DNA from: an uncultured Lachnospiraceae bacterium
Lineage (GTDB): Bacteria > Bacillota > Clostridia > Lachnospirales > Lachnospiraceae
DNA: 45,894 nucleotides
Reading direction: 5' to 3'
Assembly: GCA_902775555.1 (NCBI GenBank)
Contig: CACYMQ010000007.1
Coordinates: 1-45,894 of the forward strand
Both the position numbers and the translations under genes were made by a program. Every line of letters starts with the position of its first letter. The stretch's first letter is position 1. Positions 8,915-18,149 of this stretch are shown here, one piece after another. The notes below the pieces were generated by a model. It was given only the letters and a program-made list of their open reading frames with translations. It made no database searches and had not been told where the DNA came from.

Positions 8915-9439
8915 TCATTTCCGGATCTTCGATTCCTCCAGAAGCGTTCCACCCTCGGTGATATAGTATTCATGGATTTCCGATCCGTCATATTTGGTAA
9001 AGGTCACCCTCCAGTAAACCGCCATATAGGTTGCAAATGTAGTATCCACCGCCTTATACGCCTCGGCCTGCCAGGTATACCACTGCTGGTACTTCGAGAC
9101 CACGGGATAGGTAAAGCCGGTCACAACCTCATATTCCGTCAGACTGCATTCGCTCCCGGAGGCCGGTGAGATCTCACTCTCCCACTCCCCGTAAATAAGC
9201 CGGATCCGCTGCTCCTCTGTCAGCTGACGGGATGCATTCTTTACGACCGCATCCGAAGGACCGGAATAATACGCTGCAGGAACCGCCATGACCACACCCT
9301 GATCTCTCCTGGCGCCTCTCTTCATCAGAAGGCCCGGCAGAACCAGGGTAGCCGTCACCACAGTCGCTGTCAGCAAAAGCGCGATGACAGAGATCACATA
9401 GGAAATGATCTTTCTCCTTCTTTTTTTCTCTTCTACCAT
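8915..9439 (-). CDS. Small membrane protein with extracytoplasmic domain, unknown
   Basis: I do not recognise a family for this 174-residue protein. A very basic N-terminus (VEEKKRRRK) is followed by one strong transmembrane helix (about residues 12-36) and a roughly 130-residue extracytoplasmic domain rich in Tyr and Trp with a single Cys. AGGAGG nine bases before ATG 9439 fixes the start; a longer frame would read through repeat sequence. It lies between the sensor kinase and the adaptor gene, separated from the kinase by two palindromic repeats, and directly upstream of the adaptor promoter. A role as accessory sensor or immunity-like factor is only an inference from position. Confidence 0.7.
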   Translation of the reverse strand: MVEEKKRRRKIISYVISVIALLLTATVVTATLVLPGLLMKRGARRDQGVVMAVPAAYYSGPSDAVVKNASRQLTEEQRIRLIYGEWESEISPASGSECSLTEYEVVTGFTYPVVSKYQQWYTWQAEAYKAVDTTFATYMAVYWRVTFTKYDGSEIHEYYITEGGTLLEESKIRK

Positions 9440-9475
9440 GTGCCGTTCCTCCTTTCTTCCGGATGCTGATCCCCT

Positions 9476-9640
9476 GTCATTCCGGGCGCTGCGAAGAATC
9501 TTTCCGAACAAGATCCTTCGTCGCTTCGCTCCTCAGGATGACAATCCCCCTGTCATTCTGAGCGCTGCGAAGAATCTTTCCGAACAAGATCCTTCGTCGC
9601 TTCGCTCCTCAGGATGACAAGCTCACTGTCATTCTGAGCC
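9476..9640. repeat. Dispersed palindromic repeat, TGTCATCCTGAG family, copy 2 (tandem pair)
   Basis: Two near-identical units of about 68 bp each run from TGTCATTCTGAG to CTCAGGATGACA and can fold into long hairpins (GAAGAATC ... GATCCTTC inside). A third end-fragment at 9629-9640 contains the stop codon of the sensor kinase. Confidence 0.9.
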
Positions 9641-11098
9641 CGCAGGCAGTGTCACCATAAATGTGGTTCCTTCCCCTTCCTTACTTTCCAGGTTGATGGT
9701 CGCGCCGTGCCGCTCCAGGATCACCGCCACAAGGGACATTCCCAGTCCCGCTCCTCCGGCCTGCCGGGTCCGGGACTTATCCACCATAAAGAATTCATCG
9801 AAGATCTTCTTCTGATCCTCCTCGGCAATCCCGATCCCGTGATCCTGAACCAGGAAGCGATATCCTCCCTCTGCAGGCTCTCCCAGGAATTCCACCGTAT
9901 CTTCCGGTTTCGATGCCTTTCTCGCATTATCCAGAAGGTTGATGAAGACGGACTGAAGAAGCTCACTGTCCCCCTCAAAGGTTCCCGGCTTCACATCCGT
10001 CCGGAGACGGATCCCCGAGTTCTTCATCAACGGAGCCATACTTGCGGCGATCCTTTCCGCCAGCCCCGCTGCCTGTATCGTTTTTCTTTCTATAGGGTGA
10101 TCCTTCAGATACAGAAGGTCGAACAATTTCAGAGACATGGATTCCAGACGCTTTCCTTCCGAGAAGATATAGCCCAGCGCCGTCTGCTGCTCCTCCCTGG
10201 AAAGATCCATGGACCGGAGTGTATCCGCATACCCGATGATACTGGTCATGGGCGTTTTGATCTCATGGGTAAAGTCGGCCACGAACTGCTCTCTCCGGTG
10301 AACCATATCGTTCAGCTCCTCCACATGGTCCTCTACCGACTCCGCCATCATGTTGAAACGATCTGCCAGCTGACCCACCTCATCCGTGGACCGGATGTCC
10401 GTCCGGGCGGTATAGTCCCCGGCAGCAAAGGCATTTGTCGTGGTACTGAGGCGCTCCAGCGGTCTGGTAAGCAGCCAGCTCAGTACAAAGAGAAGAAGGG
10501 TGGCTACACAGAGCAGCACCAGCGTAAACTGCCGATACTCCTTGATACTCCGGTCCAGAAGCCTGCTCAGCTCCGTGATATCCCTCTTCGTGATGATATT
10601 GAGCGGTTTTTCATCCACCATGGTTTCCGAAGTGACAAAGAGGCTGACCGCCTCATTTTCCTCCAGGATCAGATAGTTCTTTCTGGTCTCCACCGGAAAT
10701 GTAAAGAATTTCTCCGAATGGCTTCCCAGGATCTCATCCTCTTCTCCGGAGAGATCCTCCGTTATGACTTCATTCTTTGATCCTTCAGTTTCTCCCCGGT
10801 ACAGATACTTCCCTCCATACCGGATATAAAGGGATTCCTCCCCCGACAGCATCCCGCTGTACACTTCCTGCCCGATCTCCGGAAGGCTCCGTCCCAGATC
10901 ATAGTTTCCGGAATTCACGACCTCCAGCAAAGAATATTCCACAGAGGACTGGACCAGATTATTTTCGGTCACGGCGGATTTGATCTCGGTATTCATGGTC
11001 AGATCATAACTCCGCTGCATCAGATTAAAGCCCACGATCCCTGTCGTGAGCGAAAGAAGTACAAGATTCAGAAGTATTACCTTGTAGCGAAATTTCAT
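9629..11098 (-). CDS. Two-component sensor histidine kinase
   Basis: This 489-residue membrane kinase has a helix at residues 6-26, an extracytoplasmic sensor of about 165 residues, a second helix (about 192-212), then HAMP, HisKA with the H-box FTHEIKTP, and HATPase_c with NLLDNARKAS, DHGIGI and GAGLGMS. It should autophosphorylate on the H-box histidine and pass phosphate to the regulator encoded just upstream (gap of 6 bp, weak ribosome binding site, so probably translationally coupled). The last residues GSE and the TGA stop are read from a dispersed repeat (CTCAGAATGACA), so the C-terminus was probably trimmed or rewritten by the insertion, although all catalytic boxes remain. The signal is unknown; the neighbourhood suggests envelope or toxic-compound stress. 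Confidence 0.93.
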   Translation of the reverse strand: MKFRYKVILLNLVLLSLTTGIVGFNLMQRSYDLTMNTEIKSAVTENNLVQSSVEYSLLEVVNSGNYDLGRSLPEIGQEVYSGMLSGEESLYIRYGGKYLYRGETEGSKNEVITEDLSGEEDEILGSHSEKFFTFPVETRKNYLILEENEAVSLFVTSETMVDEKPLNIITKRDITELSRLLDRSIKEYRQFTLVLLCVATLLLFVLSWLLTRPLERLSTTTNAFAAGDYTARTDIRSTDEVGQLADRFNMMAESVEDHVEELNDMVHRREQFVADFTHEIKTPMTSIIGYADTLRSMDLSREEQQTALGYIFSEGKRLESMSLKLFDLLYLKDHPIERKTIQAAGLAERIAASMAPLMKNSGIRLRTDVKPGTFEGDSELLQSVFINLLDNARKASKPEDTVEFLGEPAEGGYRFLVQDHGIGIAEEDQKKIFDEFFMVDKSRTRQAGGAGLGMSLVAVILERHGATINLESKEGEGTTFMVTLPAGSE

Positions 11099-11104
11099 AG
11101 GGTC

Positions 11105-11770
11105 TTACCGTTTATCATCCTCCACCAGCCGATATCCCATATTGTATACAGACTTCAGATTCTCCTTCAGTCCGAGTTTCCTGCGCAGTCTCTGTACATG
11201 AAGATCCAGAGTCCGGGTATCTCCCATCCATTCCGCTTCCCACACCGATTCGTACAGACGCTCACGGTAGAGTGTGATATTCAGATTCCGCACGAACATC
11301 GTGAGAAGATCAAATTCCTTCGGTGTCAGTTCGATGGCGTTACCGTCTCTGGTAACGGTCCGGTTCTCCACATCGATGTCAAGATCCTTGAAGTGAAGCT
11401 CCGTCTCCGTCTTGTTATAACGACGGAGTACGATATTGATCCGGGCAAGCAGCTCCACCACCTCGAAGGGTTTTACCAGGTAATCCTCCGCCCCCGAGGT
11501 AAGCCCCTTCATCCGGTCATCCAGAGAATTCTTCGCCGTTATGAAGATCACCGGGATCCCCATGGGCCGGATATATTCCATCAGCTCATATCCATTGATC
11601 CCGGGGAGCATGATATCCAGAAGGATGAGATCATAGATATGGTCCTCCAGAAGATCCGCTGCCACCTGCCCGTCATAAGCTGTGGTGCATTCATATCCGG
11701 CCTTGGTCAGATTCAACCGGATCAGATCCGATATGGGTTTTTCATCTTCGACGATCAGAATCTTCAGCAT
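11105..11770 (-). CDS. OmpR-family response regulator
   Basis: This 221-residue regulator has a receiver domain (VEDEK, phospho-acceptor D52 in LLDIMLPG, ITAKN, VKPFE) and a C-terminal winged-helix DNA-binding domain (ELTPKEFDLLTMFV ... TLDLHVQRLRRKLG). It is paired with the adjacent kinase. GGAGG nine bases upstream supports ATG 11770. The phased half-sites at 8848-8890 and 14841-14872, which flank this gene on both sides, are the obvious candidate targets; this is an inference. It has its own promoter at 11815-11844. Confidence 0.95.
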   Translation of the reverse strand: MLKILIVEDEKPISDLIRLNLTKAGYECTTAYDGQVAADLLEDHIYDLILLDIMLPGINGYELMEYIRPMGIPVIFITAKNSLDDRMKGLTSGAEDYLVKPFEVVELLARINIVLRRYNKTETELHFKDLDIDVENRTVTRDGNAIELTPKEFDLLTMFVRNLNITLYRERLYESVWEAEWMGDTRTLDLHVQRLRRKLGLKENLKSVYNMGYRLVEDDKR

Positions 11771-11814
11771 GGTGCGGTTCCTCCCTCCGGTCCCGTAAAA
11801 GATACATCCATCTT

Positions 11815-11844
11815 ATCATATTCATCCTGCCGAATCCATGTAAA
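11815..11844 (-). promoter_or_regulatory. Promoter of the response regulator-kinase pair
   Basis: TTTACA (11839-11844) and TATGAT (11815-11820) on the minus strand are separated by 18 bp, just downstream of the stop of the lipoprotein gene. No GATRC tandem array is present here. Confidence 0.5.
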
Positions 11845-11849
11845 TCCTG

Positions 11850-13283
11850 TCAAATGGTGTATATGATCTCGACCATACTGCCATCCACTGCATTTACCAG
11901 CACATAAGCCACGGTCCCGTTGCTGGTGGCAGGGAGTATCCATACAGGGATCAGCGTATACTCACCCGGATGCTCCTCCGATGATATGGGATAGTACCCG
12001 AGGATCGCAGTATCAAAGGAAAGCTCCTGTCCGTTCACCTTTGACATCTCAAAATCCGTCTTTATCACTTCCCGGAACGCTTCCATGAGGTTATCGAAAG
12101 CGAGGATCTGCACCTGATCCGCCAGCTGCTCCTCCGCTTCCATCCTGTATCGGATATATCCCCCGGTGACACCCCGGTCCGTAACCGCGAAGCGCCCGTC
12201 ATTCCCGTAAAGCCATGTCAGATTCTGTTCTACGGACTGGTAGGCATGATCCATATCATAGATCACCTCATACCCATCCAAAACAGCTTCGTCCAGATTC
12301 CCGGAATAAGCGTCCTCTTCGTTGAAGAACAGCACCTCCTGCTTTACAGGATCTCCCATTCCCTTCCCGATGGTAAGTTTCAGATCCTCTGCAAGGATCG
12401 GTGTCTTCAGCTTATCTTCCGCAAAACTCCTCACTGCTTCCTTCAGCGTATCCTCATCACCCTGAGTCCGGTTCGGCCGGTCCTTCATGGCTTCCCATAC
12501 ATTTGTACCGGACCAGATCTCCGTATTGATCCCCTCAATGTGATTGGGGATCGGCTGGGCCAGATCCACCGATGAAACCCCTACCAGATCTCCGGGATTC
12601 TTCGGCCAGAAACTGATCTCCTTGCTTCTCTCCTCCCCCGAATAGAATATCGTCAGCTGATAGGGCACATCCATATAGGATCCCTCATATGTATGATAAT
12701 AAAGATCGCCTGCGTCTTCCCAGGATGCTACAGGGTCTTCGGAATATCCCGCTACCCCTGCTTCCTCCGGGTGGAGGTTATAACGGAATCCCCGGATCTC
12801 TTCCACCAGATACATGCTGTCTCCATCCTTTCGGGAAATGTCCCTGTGAACTTCCTGTGCGTTATCCCCAAGGATATTTTTCACGACCTCCTTCTCGTAG
12901 ACCATATCCTTCGAGACGGACTTCAACCGATAGGAGTGAAGAGAATCCATATCTCTGGAAAGCGTTTTTATTCCGATCTTTACCTGCTTCCCGTCCCTTG
13001 CAAAGCTGTCTTCCCACAGAGGTGCGCCGCCGGCCTGTATATCAGGGAGAGTGGAGGATTTCTTAGCCGCCGTGGTATCGGAGGTCTTTCCTGCTCCGGC
13101 TGCATTGCCCGTGTCACCTTCTGCCGAGCCTGTACCCGAACTGTCTTCCTTAGCGCCTGCTTTCCCGGAGCTATTTGCCCCATAATCCGTAACCTTTTCC
13201 GGCTTACTCCCGCCACAGGCCGTAAGGGCCAGTGAAAGACCGAGTACCGTGGCCACTATTCTTCCGTATCTGTTCCTCTTCAT
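11850..13283 (-). CDS. Exported lipoprotein, paralogue of its upstream neighbour
   Basis: This 477-residue lipoprotein has the lipobox ALTAC (Cys23), a Ser/Gly/Thr-rich tether and a large extracytoplasmic domain. The C-terminus (GYYPISSEEHPGEYTLIPVW ... VNAVDGSMVEI) has the strand pattern of PepSY/YycI-like folds and closely matches that of the gene upstream, as does VTDYG after the lipid Cys. The two are diverged tandem duplicates. ATG 13283 is preceded nine bases upstream by AGGGAG; an ATG at 13304 overlaps the previous stop but has a ribosome site too close. The function is unknown. Its place upstream of a kinase suggests a signal-binding or kinase-modulating lipoprotein. Confidence 0.8.
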   Translation of the reverse strand: MKRNRYGRIVATVLGLSLALTACGGSKPEKVTDYGANSSGKAGAKEDSSGTGSAEGDTGNAAGAGKTSDTTAAKKSSTLPDIQAGGAPLWEDSFARDGKQVKIGIKTLSRDMDSLHSYRLKSVSKDMVYEKEVVKNILGDNAQEVHRDISRKDGDSMYLVEEIRGFRYNLHPEEAGVAGYSEDPVASWEDAGDLYYHTYEGSYMDVPYQLTIFYSGEERSKEISFWPKNPGDLVGVSSVDLAQPIPNHIEGINTEIWSGTNVWEAMKDRPNRTQGDEDTLKEAVRSFAEDKLKTPILAEDLKLTIGKGMGDPVKQEVLFFNEEDAYSGNLDEAVLDGYEVIYDMDHAYQSVEQNLTWLYGNDGRFAVTDRGVTGGYIRYRMEAEEQLADQVQILAFDNLMEAFREVIKTDFEMSKVNGQELSFDTAILGYYPISSEEHPGEYTLIPVWILPATSNGTVAYVLVNAVDGSMVEIIYTI

Positions 13284-13300
13284 CTTTCTTTTCTCCCTGT

Positions 13301-14785
13301 TCATTCTCCGTATTCCATCAGGATGATGCTGCCATCCATGGCATTCATGACTACCTGTCCCACACAGTATGCTTCGCCGGCATAGATATACATATCCCAT
13401 ACGGGGATATAGGTATATTCATCCGGATTCTCGGGTGAAGGGACCGGATAGTAACCGATCCGTGCATCCCTGAACACAGGGCTTCTCCCCTTTGCCTTCG
13501 TTACATCAAATTCCTTTGCCATATTTTCCTGGAACACATCCATAGCAGTTTCGAAGGGAAGGATGGCAACCTGTTCCGATAAACACTCATCGAAATCCAC
13601 AGAGACCACGAGGTTGAAGCCGATGACATCCCCTCCTGCCACCAGTATGTTCCCGGCGTTGAAACGCCCGGGTTCCTCGGAAAATCCCCGCATGACCACA
13701 TCCTGTCCGCTGATGGACTCACTGAGTTCCAAAAGATAACCGTTGATCGTTGCACTCGGAAATCCCTGGGCATCCACTGAGCTCTCCGGATAAAAGATCA
13801 GCTGTTCTGCCGGCTTGTCTTCATCGTTCACGGTTATGGTTCCGCCTGCGTTCTCCGAATAAATGCCTGCTCTTCTGGACTGGCAGATCCCTTCCTTCTG
13901 CAGCCGCAGCTCCAGATCCTCCTTCGCCATCTTCCCTGCAGCAGTAAGTGCATCCTCTTTGCTCAGCTTTGCATGGTTTTCCTTATCCGTAAGCTCCTCC
14001 GGTTTCTTCTCAACAGCCCCACGTTCCCCGCGCTTTTTTACGAATATTACATCCCCGTCCCATCTGGTCATCTCCGTCAGCTGAGGATCGCCGATTGCAT
14101 CTCCCCAGTTCTTCGGCCCGAAGCCTATGGCTTTCGTCTTCTCATCCTTAAGATAATAAATACTCAGCTGATAATCGACCCCGTTTCTCTTCCCCTGATA
14201 GGTGTGAAGATAACTTTTCTCCCCATCCGTCCATGCCGGAACCTCCGACGGCTGCTCTGCGGAATCCGGATTTCCGTCCCCGTAGTTAAAATAGTAATCC
14301 TTGCATTTCTCGAAAGCATTCTCGGAATCGCCGGCTGTACAGCTGATATTTCCCCTTACCTCTTCCGCCGAGTCCCCCAGCAGGGCTTTTACCGTCTCTG
14401 CTTCATGAACCCGGTCCTCCGTGATGGCACTGAGCTTGTAGGACTCCAGTGTCGGCGAATCATTTTCCACCTCATAGTTGATCTCCATCTTTGCCACTGT
14501 ATTTCCGATCTGGAAATCCGTGGTCCGGGTAAGGGTCGTTCCGCCAAGCTGATCAGACAGGGTCTTTCCGTTCCTGGCCGCCTGTCTCCCGGAACCCTCC
14601 GTAGATCCCGCTTCGGTCTTTCCTTCTGTCCCTTCCGTACTTTGTCCTGTCGTATCCTTTGCACTGCTTCCCGAACCTGCCCCCTGTCCGTAATCCGTAA
14701 CATTTTCCGTTCCCTTTGATCCGCAGCCGGTGAGAAGCAGCGAAGCCGCGAGCATAACAGCAATGATATTCTTTCTTCTGATCAT
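13301..14785 (-). CDS. Exported lipoprotein of the sensor-efflux cluster
   Basis: This 494-residue lipoprotein has the lipobox LLTGC and a tether rich in Gly, Ser and Thr (about residues 25-65). The following domain is predicted extracytoplasmic and shares with the next gene the YKLSAITED/YRLKSVSKD, QLSIYYL/QLTIFYS and GYYPVPSPE/GYYPISSEE segments. The C-terminal PVWDMYIY ... VNAMDGSIIL resembles PepSY-like modules. No catalytic motif is seen. AGGAGATG six bases before ATG 14785 fixes the start. It is transcribed from a promoter with GATRC half-sites at 14841-14872, which ties it to the adaptor operon. Confidence 0.8.
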   Translation of the reverse strand: MIRRKNIIAVMLAASLLLTGCGSKGTENVTDYGQGAGSGSSAKDTTGQSTEGTEGKTEAGSTEGSGRQAARNGKTLSDQLGGTTLTRTTDFQIGNTVAKMEINYEVENDSPTLESYKLSAITEDRVHEAETVKALLGDSAEEVRGNISCTAGDSENAFEKCKDYYFNYGDGNPDSAEQPSEVPAWTDGEKSYLHTYQGKRNGVDYQLSIYYLKDEKTKAIGFGPKNWGDAIGDPQLTEMTRWDGDVIFVKKRGERGAVEKKPEELTDKENHAKLSKEDALTAAGKMAKEDLELRLQKEGICQSRRAGIYSENAGGTITVNDEDKPAEQLIFYPESSVDAQGFPSATINGYLLELSESISGQDVVMRGFSEEPGRFNAGNILVAGGDVIGFNLVVSVDFDECLSEQVAILPFETAMDVFQENMAKEFDVTKAKGRSPVFRDARIGYYPVPSPENPDEYTYIPVWDMYIYAGEAYCVGQVVMNAMDGSIILMEYGE

Positions 14786-14840
14786 GAAAAACATCTCCTT
14801 TTTTCTGTCGGTTCTGTGTGTCTTCGTTCTGTCACTTCCC

Positions 14841-14872
14841 ACCATAATCCGTAAAAGCATCAAAAATGTATC
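14841..14872 (-). promoter_or_regulatory. Lipoprotein operon promoter with phased GATRC half-sites
   Basis: On the minus strand GATAC (complement of 14869-14872) and GATGC (14858-14861) are 11 bp apart, each followed by ATTT or TTTT. The -10 TATGGT (14841-14846) begins exactly 15 bp after the start of GATGC. This is the same geometry as at 8848-8890, and no -35 hexamer is evident. Confidence 0.65.
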
Positions 14873-14891
14873 AATACGGAAAAAAATGCAG

Positions 14892-14924
14892 AAAAAGCGG
14901 AACCTCCTATCCGGAGAATTCCGC
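14892..14924 (-). terminator. Terminator of the HD-GYP gene
   Basis: On the minus strand GCGGAA ... TTCCGC, with an inner CTCC/GGAG pairing, is followed by TTTTTC. It lies 40 bp after the HD-GYP stop and isolates it from the lipoprotein promoter. Confidence 0.85.
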
Positions 14925-14963
14925 CTTCATTCTCTGCTATGTCATTTGCGGTTTCTTTGCATT

Positions 14964-17900
14964 CTAATCCTTTGCATTCCGGTCCTTTGCGTTCTTCTCT
15001 TCTTCCTTCTCGTACTTCTTGTGGATATTATCGATATCCTCCGTAGTTCCGCCTCCATGATCCTCAGGATCCCGGAACTCTCCTTTCTCCACAAGGCGAA
15101 GGAACGCGTCCACCACGTCTGCCGTCAGCTGTGTACCCGAGACCTCCTTGATAATGGACACGGCCTTATCGAAATTCATCCTCTTTCGATACGGACGATC
15201 GGAGTACATGGCATCAAAGGTATCCGCAACCGCAATGATCTGTGCCACACGGGGGATATCTTCTCCCTTGAGACCCTTGGGATAACCCTTTCCATCCGGA
15301 CGCTCATGATGGTAACCGGCTCCAATGGCCAGCTCCGGCATGATACTGATGTCCTTCAGCACACGGAAGCCCTGAGACGAATGGGATTTGATGATCTTGA
15401 ACTCATCGTCCGTCAGCTTGCCGGGCTTATTCAGGACCTCCGGCGGGATAGCGATCTTTCCGATATCGTGCAGCAATGCGATATTGTAATAATTCTCCAC
15501 GACCTCCTCGTCATATCCCAGTTCCTTCGTCAGCATGGCCGTATATTCCGCCACTCGGGTCGAATGACCATTGGTGTACTTGTCCTTCATATCGATGGTC
15601 TTTGCGAAGGCTTCGATCATCTCACGAATGAAGATCTTGTTCTCTGCAGCCTTTTTCTTCAGTTTCTTTACCCTGCGCTGTACATACAGGAGTACGATGC
15701 ATGCCAGAACCGCAATGCCGATAATGACCGCCAGCACCCGGAACCAGGTTTTCTCATACATGGACTTGGTCTTGACGATGGATACGGACAGCTGCTTGTT
15801 TCCCCTGCCCATGGCATCGGAAAGCTCCATAACGAACTGATACTCTCCACCCGGCAGGTTCGTGTAGTCAAGGGGTTCCAGGTTCGTCCGGTTGATGGTC
15901 ACGCTGCTCCGGTCAAATCCCTCCAGGTGATAGGTCACCTTCGGATTCATCAGCGAATAGGTATATACGAAGCTGTAAATGGTCACCCTCTTGGTATCCG
16001 CCGGAACGGTAATGGTCCCTGCGTCATCCGCGTAAATCATTTCCCCGTCGGCTTCCACAAAGGGAACCGCCATCTTGATATCATCCACGGTATCAAAGGT
16101 CTTTTCGATATTTACCTTTGCCACACCGCTGCTCCCGGCGATATACATCGTCCCTTCCTCGTCCACACAGCTGAAGGAGTTCGCCGTAGTCAGATAGGGA
16201 AGACCATTATCCCTGTTATAGAATACCGGCATGACCTCCTCATTTTTGATCAGCTCGTCTGCCTTGGCCACGTAGACTCCGTTACTGCTGAGGACCCATA
16301 TCTCTCCCTTGCTGTTCCAGTACAGGTCAAAGTTATTGGAGTAAGGGAACTTCTGAATGGTCGTCACCTTATAGTCCGGTGTCATATATGCCAGGGAATT
16401 ACTGGTGATGACCCAGTAGATATTTCTCTCCGTATCCTTACGGATCCGCATGATCACTTCCGAGCCGAGTCCTGCTTCCTTACCGATATTGGTAACCTTC
16501 TTGTCGTTGATGATATAGATCCCGTCTCCGTCGGAGCCCACGATCATATCGCCGTTGTCCGCCTCAACCACTGTCAGCGGCTCCGTATTCGCAAGGCCGG
16601 AATCCTCCGTATAGACTTCGGTCACCACCCCGTCCTTCAGGATGGCAAGTCCGCCGCTGCAGGCCACCACAAAGGAACCATCCGCTCTCTCGCAGACGGT
16701 ACGTGCCCTGCTGCTGGGAAGCCCGGAATCCGCAGTATAGCATGTCACGTCGCCATGATCATACAGTACCAGGCCGCATTCGCTGTAGGTCCCGAACCAT
16801 AAACGGTCCTTCGAATCACGTATGATGGAACGGATCCTGCATCCTTCCAGGAGTCTGAGCAGATCCTTTACATTCTGCTTCTCGGCAGGTGCTCCCTTTA
16901 CACTCTTCAGAGGATAGGTCCCCTTCACCGTGTTTTCCCCGATAATGGTAGCGCCCGTATCGGTTCCGATAAAGAGCTCATTTCCCATCCTGCAGGTTGC
17001 ATTCACTACAGCACTGTCCAGGCCATACCATTCATACAGATCCGTAAACTGATTCGGGACGATCTTCATAACACCCTGTCGATTGGATGTAAACCAGAGA
17101 TTTCCCTGATAATCCGTCAGCATATGTCCGATGGAATTGTTCATCGGGATATTACCCAGACGGACGAAACTGTCATTTTCAAAAAAACCGACTCCGTCCT
17201 TCGTACAAACCCAGATCTGATCCTTAAAATGCTCGATGGAATTGACGTAGGAAAGTGCGCCGATACTAAGTGTCTTTCGATCCGTGAGTCCGTTCTCCAG
17301 CTTGCCGTGGATGATCTCCGACCCTTCGGTACCGAGATAGACATACCCGTCCTTCTTCGGATCCGGAAGTACCGTGGTGATCACTCCGATCCCCAGCTTA
17401 TTTCCGTCATAGAAGCCGGTCACCTTCCCGTCCTCCATGGTGAAGACCGCGCCGTTCATGGTCTCCCCATAGATCACTCCGCTCAGCGACGCTCGGAGCT
17501 CACAGATATATTCATCATTGATCTGGGATTCATTGACTGCATGGAGCTTCAGATCCGTATCGACCATTCCCATGCCGTGAGTCGTTGCGATATAGATATT
17601 TCCCTTAGGATCCTCTACAAAGGACCGGATGGAATAGGATTTCAGATAATCCTCATTCTCATAGCGCGTGATCTTCCCCTTCTCCATCATGGCCACGCCG
17701 TTATCATTGGTTCCGATCCACAGCCGGTCCTTGCTGTCTACATAGAGGCTGACCACACTGGTGACGCCGGTGGTGGAATCAATACGTTCAAATGTATTTC
17801 CGTCATAACGGATCATACCACTGTAGCTTCCGATCCAGATGAAGCCTTCTCTGGTCTCCGCTATGGCATTCGCTTCCGATGTGGGAAGTCCGTTGGTATT

Positions 17901-18149
17901 GTCGTAAAGAACCGCGGAAAAGCCCTCTTTCTTACCGGTGGGATCCACATGGATATCCTCATTTTCATCACCGGAAATGGTTTCCGCATAGACCGTTCCG
18001 CTGTTCCACGGACCGGGCTCTCCCGGATATACAGCTGCAAAAAGCCCCAGGATCATCATAAGGGAAATGCCGATGATCCCCCGTCTGCACGTCTTCCCCC
18101 TCCGGGATCCCTCATTGTTCAGACTTTTAAATATCCTGCTCTTCTTCAT
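14964..18149 (-). CDS. Beta-propeller receptor with HD-GYP cyclic-di-GMP phosphodiesterase output
   Basis: This 1061-residue transmembrane protein has an N-terminal signal (helix about 23-42, likely cleavage after VYA), then about 14 Reg_prop-type blades (for example GFIWIGSYSGMIRYDG, DRLWIGTNDNGVAMM, GNLWFTSNRQGVMKI). These make two seven-bladed propellers and are followed by a Y_Y_Y domain. After a second helix (about 801-822) and a short coiled segment comes the HD-GYP domain with HDIGKIAIP (H894, D895), HSSQG, HHERPDGKGYP and VADTFDAM, so all metal and GYP residues are present. It should hydrolyse cyclic-di-GMP in response to an external ligand. The sensor half matches hybrid two-component sensors known for polysaccharide sensing. 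GGAGG eight bases upstream selects ATG 18149. The tail ends in NAKDRNAKD. Confidence 0.9.
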   Translation of the reverse strand: MKKSRIFKSLNNEGSRRGKTCRRGIIGISLMMILGLFAAVYPGEPGPWNSGTVYAETISGDENEDIHVDPTGKKEGFSAVLYDNTNGLPTSEANAIAETREGFIWIGSYSGMIRYDGNTFERIDSTTGVTSVVSLYVDSKDRLWIGTNDNGVAMMEKGKITRYENEDYLKSYSIRSFVEDPKGNIYIATTHGMGMVDTDLKLHAVNESQINDEYICELRASLSGVIYGETMNGAVFTMEDGKVTGFYDGNKLGIGVITTVLPDPKKDGYVYLGTEGSEIIHGKLENGLTDRKTLSIGALSYVNSIEHFKDQIWVCTKDGVGFFENDSFVRLGNIPMNNSIGHMLTDYQGNLWFTSNRQGVMKIVPNQFTDLYEWYGLDSAVVNATCRMGNELFIGTDTGATIIGENTVKGTYPLKSVKGAPAEKQNVKDLLRLLEGCRIRSIIRDSKDRLWFGTYSECGLVLYDHGDVTCYTADSGLPSSRARTVCERADGSFVVACSGGLAILKDGVVTEVYTEDSGLANTEPLTVVEADNGDMIVGSDGDGIYIINDKKVTNIGKEAGLGSEVIMRIRKDTERNIYWVITSNSLAYMTPDYKVTTIQKFPYSNNFDLYWNSKGEIWVLSSNGVYVAKADELIKNEEVMPVFYNRDNGLPYLTTANSFSCVDEEGTMYIAGSSGVAKVNIEKTFDTVDDIKMAVPFVEADGEMIYADDAGTITVPADTKRVTIYSFVYTYSLMNPKVTYHLEGFDRSSVTINRTNLEPLDYTNLPGGEYQFVMELSDAMGRGNKQLSVSIVKTKSMYEKTWFRVLAVIIGIAVLACIVLLYVQRRVKKLKKKAAENKIFIREMIEAFAKTIDMKDKYTNGHSTRVAEYTAMLTKELGYDEEVVENYYNIALLHDIGKIAIPPEVLNKPGKLTDDEFKIIKSHSSQGFRVLKDISIMPELAIGAGYHHERPDGKGYPKGLKGEDIPRVAQIIAVADTFDAMYSDRPYRKRMNFDKAVSIIKEVSGTQLTADVVDAFLRLVEKGEFRDPEDHGGGTTEDIDNIHKKYEKEEEKNAKDRNAKD

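Noticed and set aside
14730-16802. Long open frame of 690 codons on the plus strand, opposite the HD-GYP gene
   Set aside because: It is the antisense shadow of a clearly conserved gene and has no family resemblance and no fitting ribosome site.
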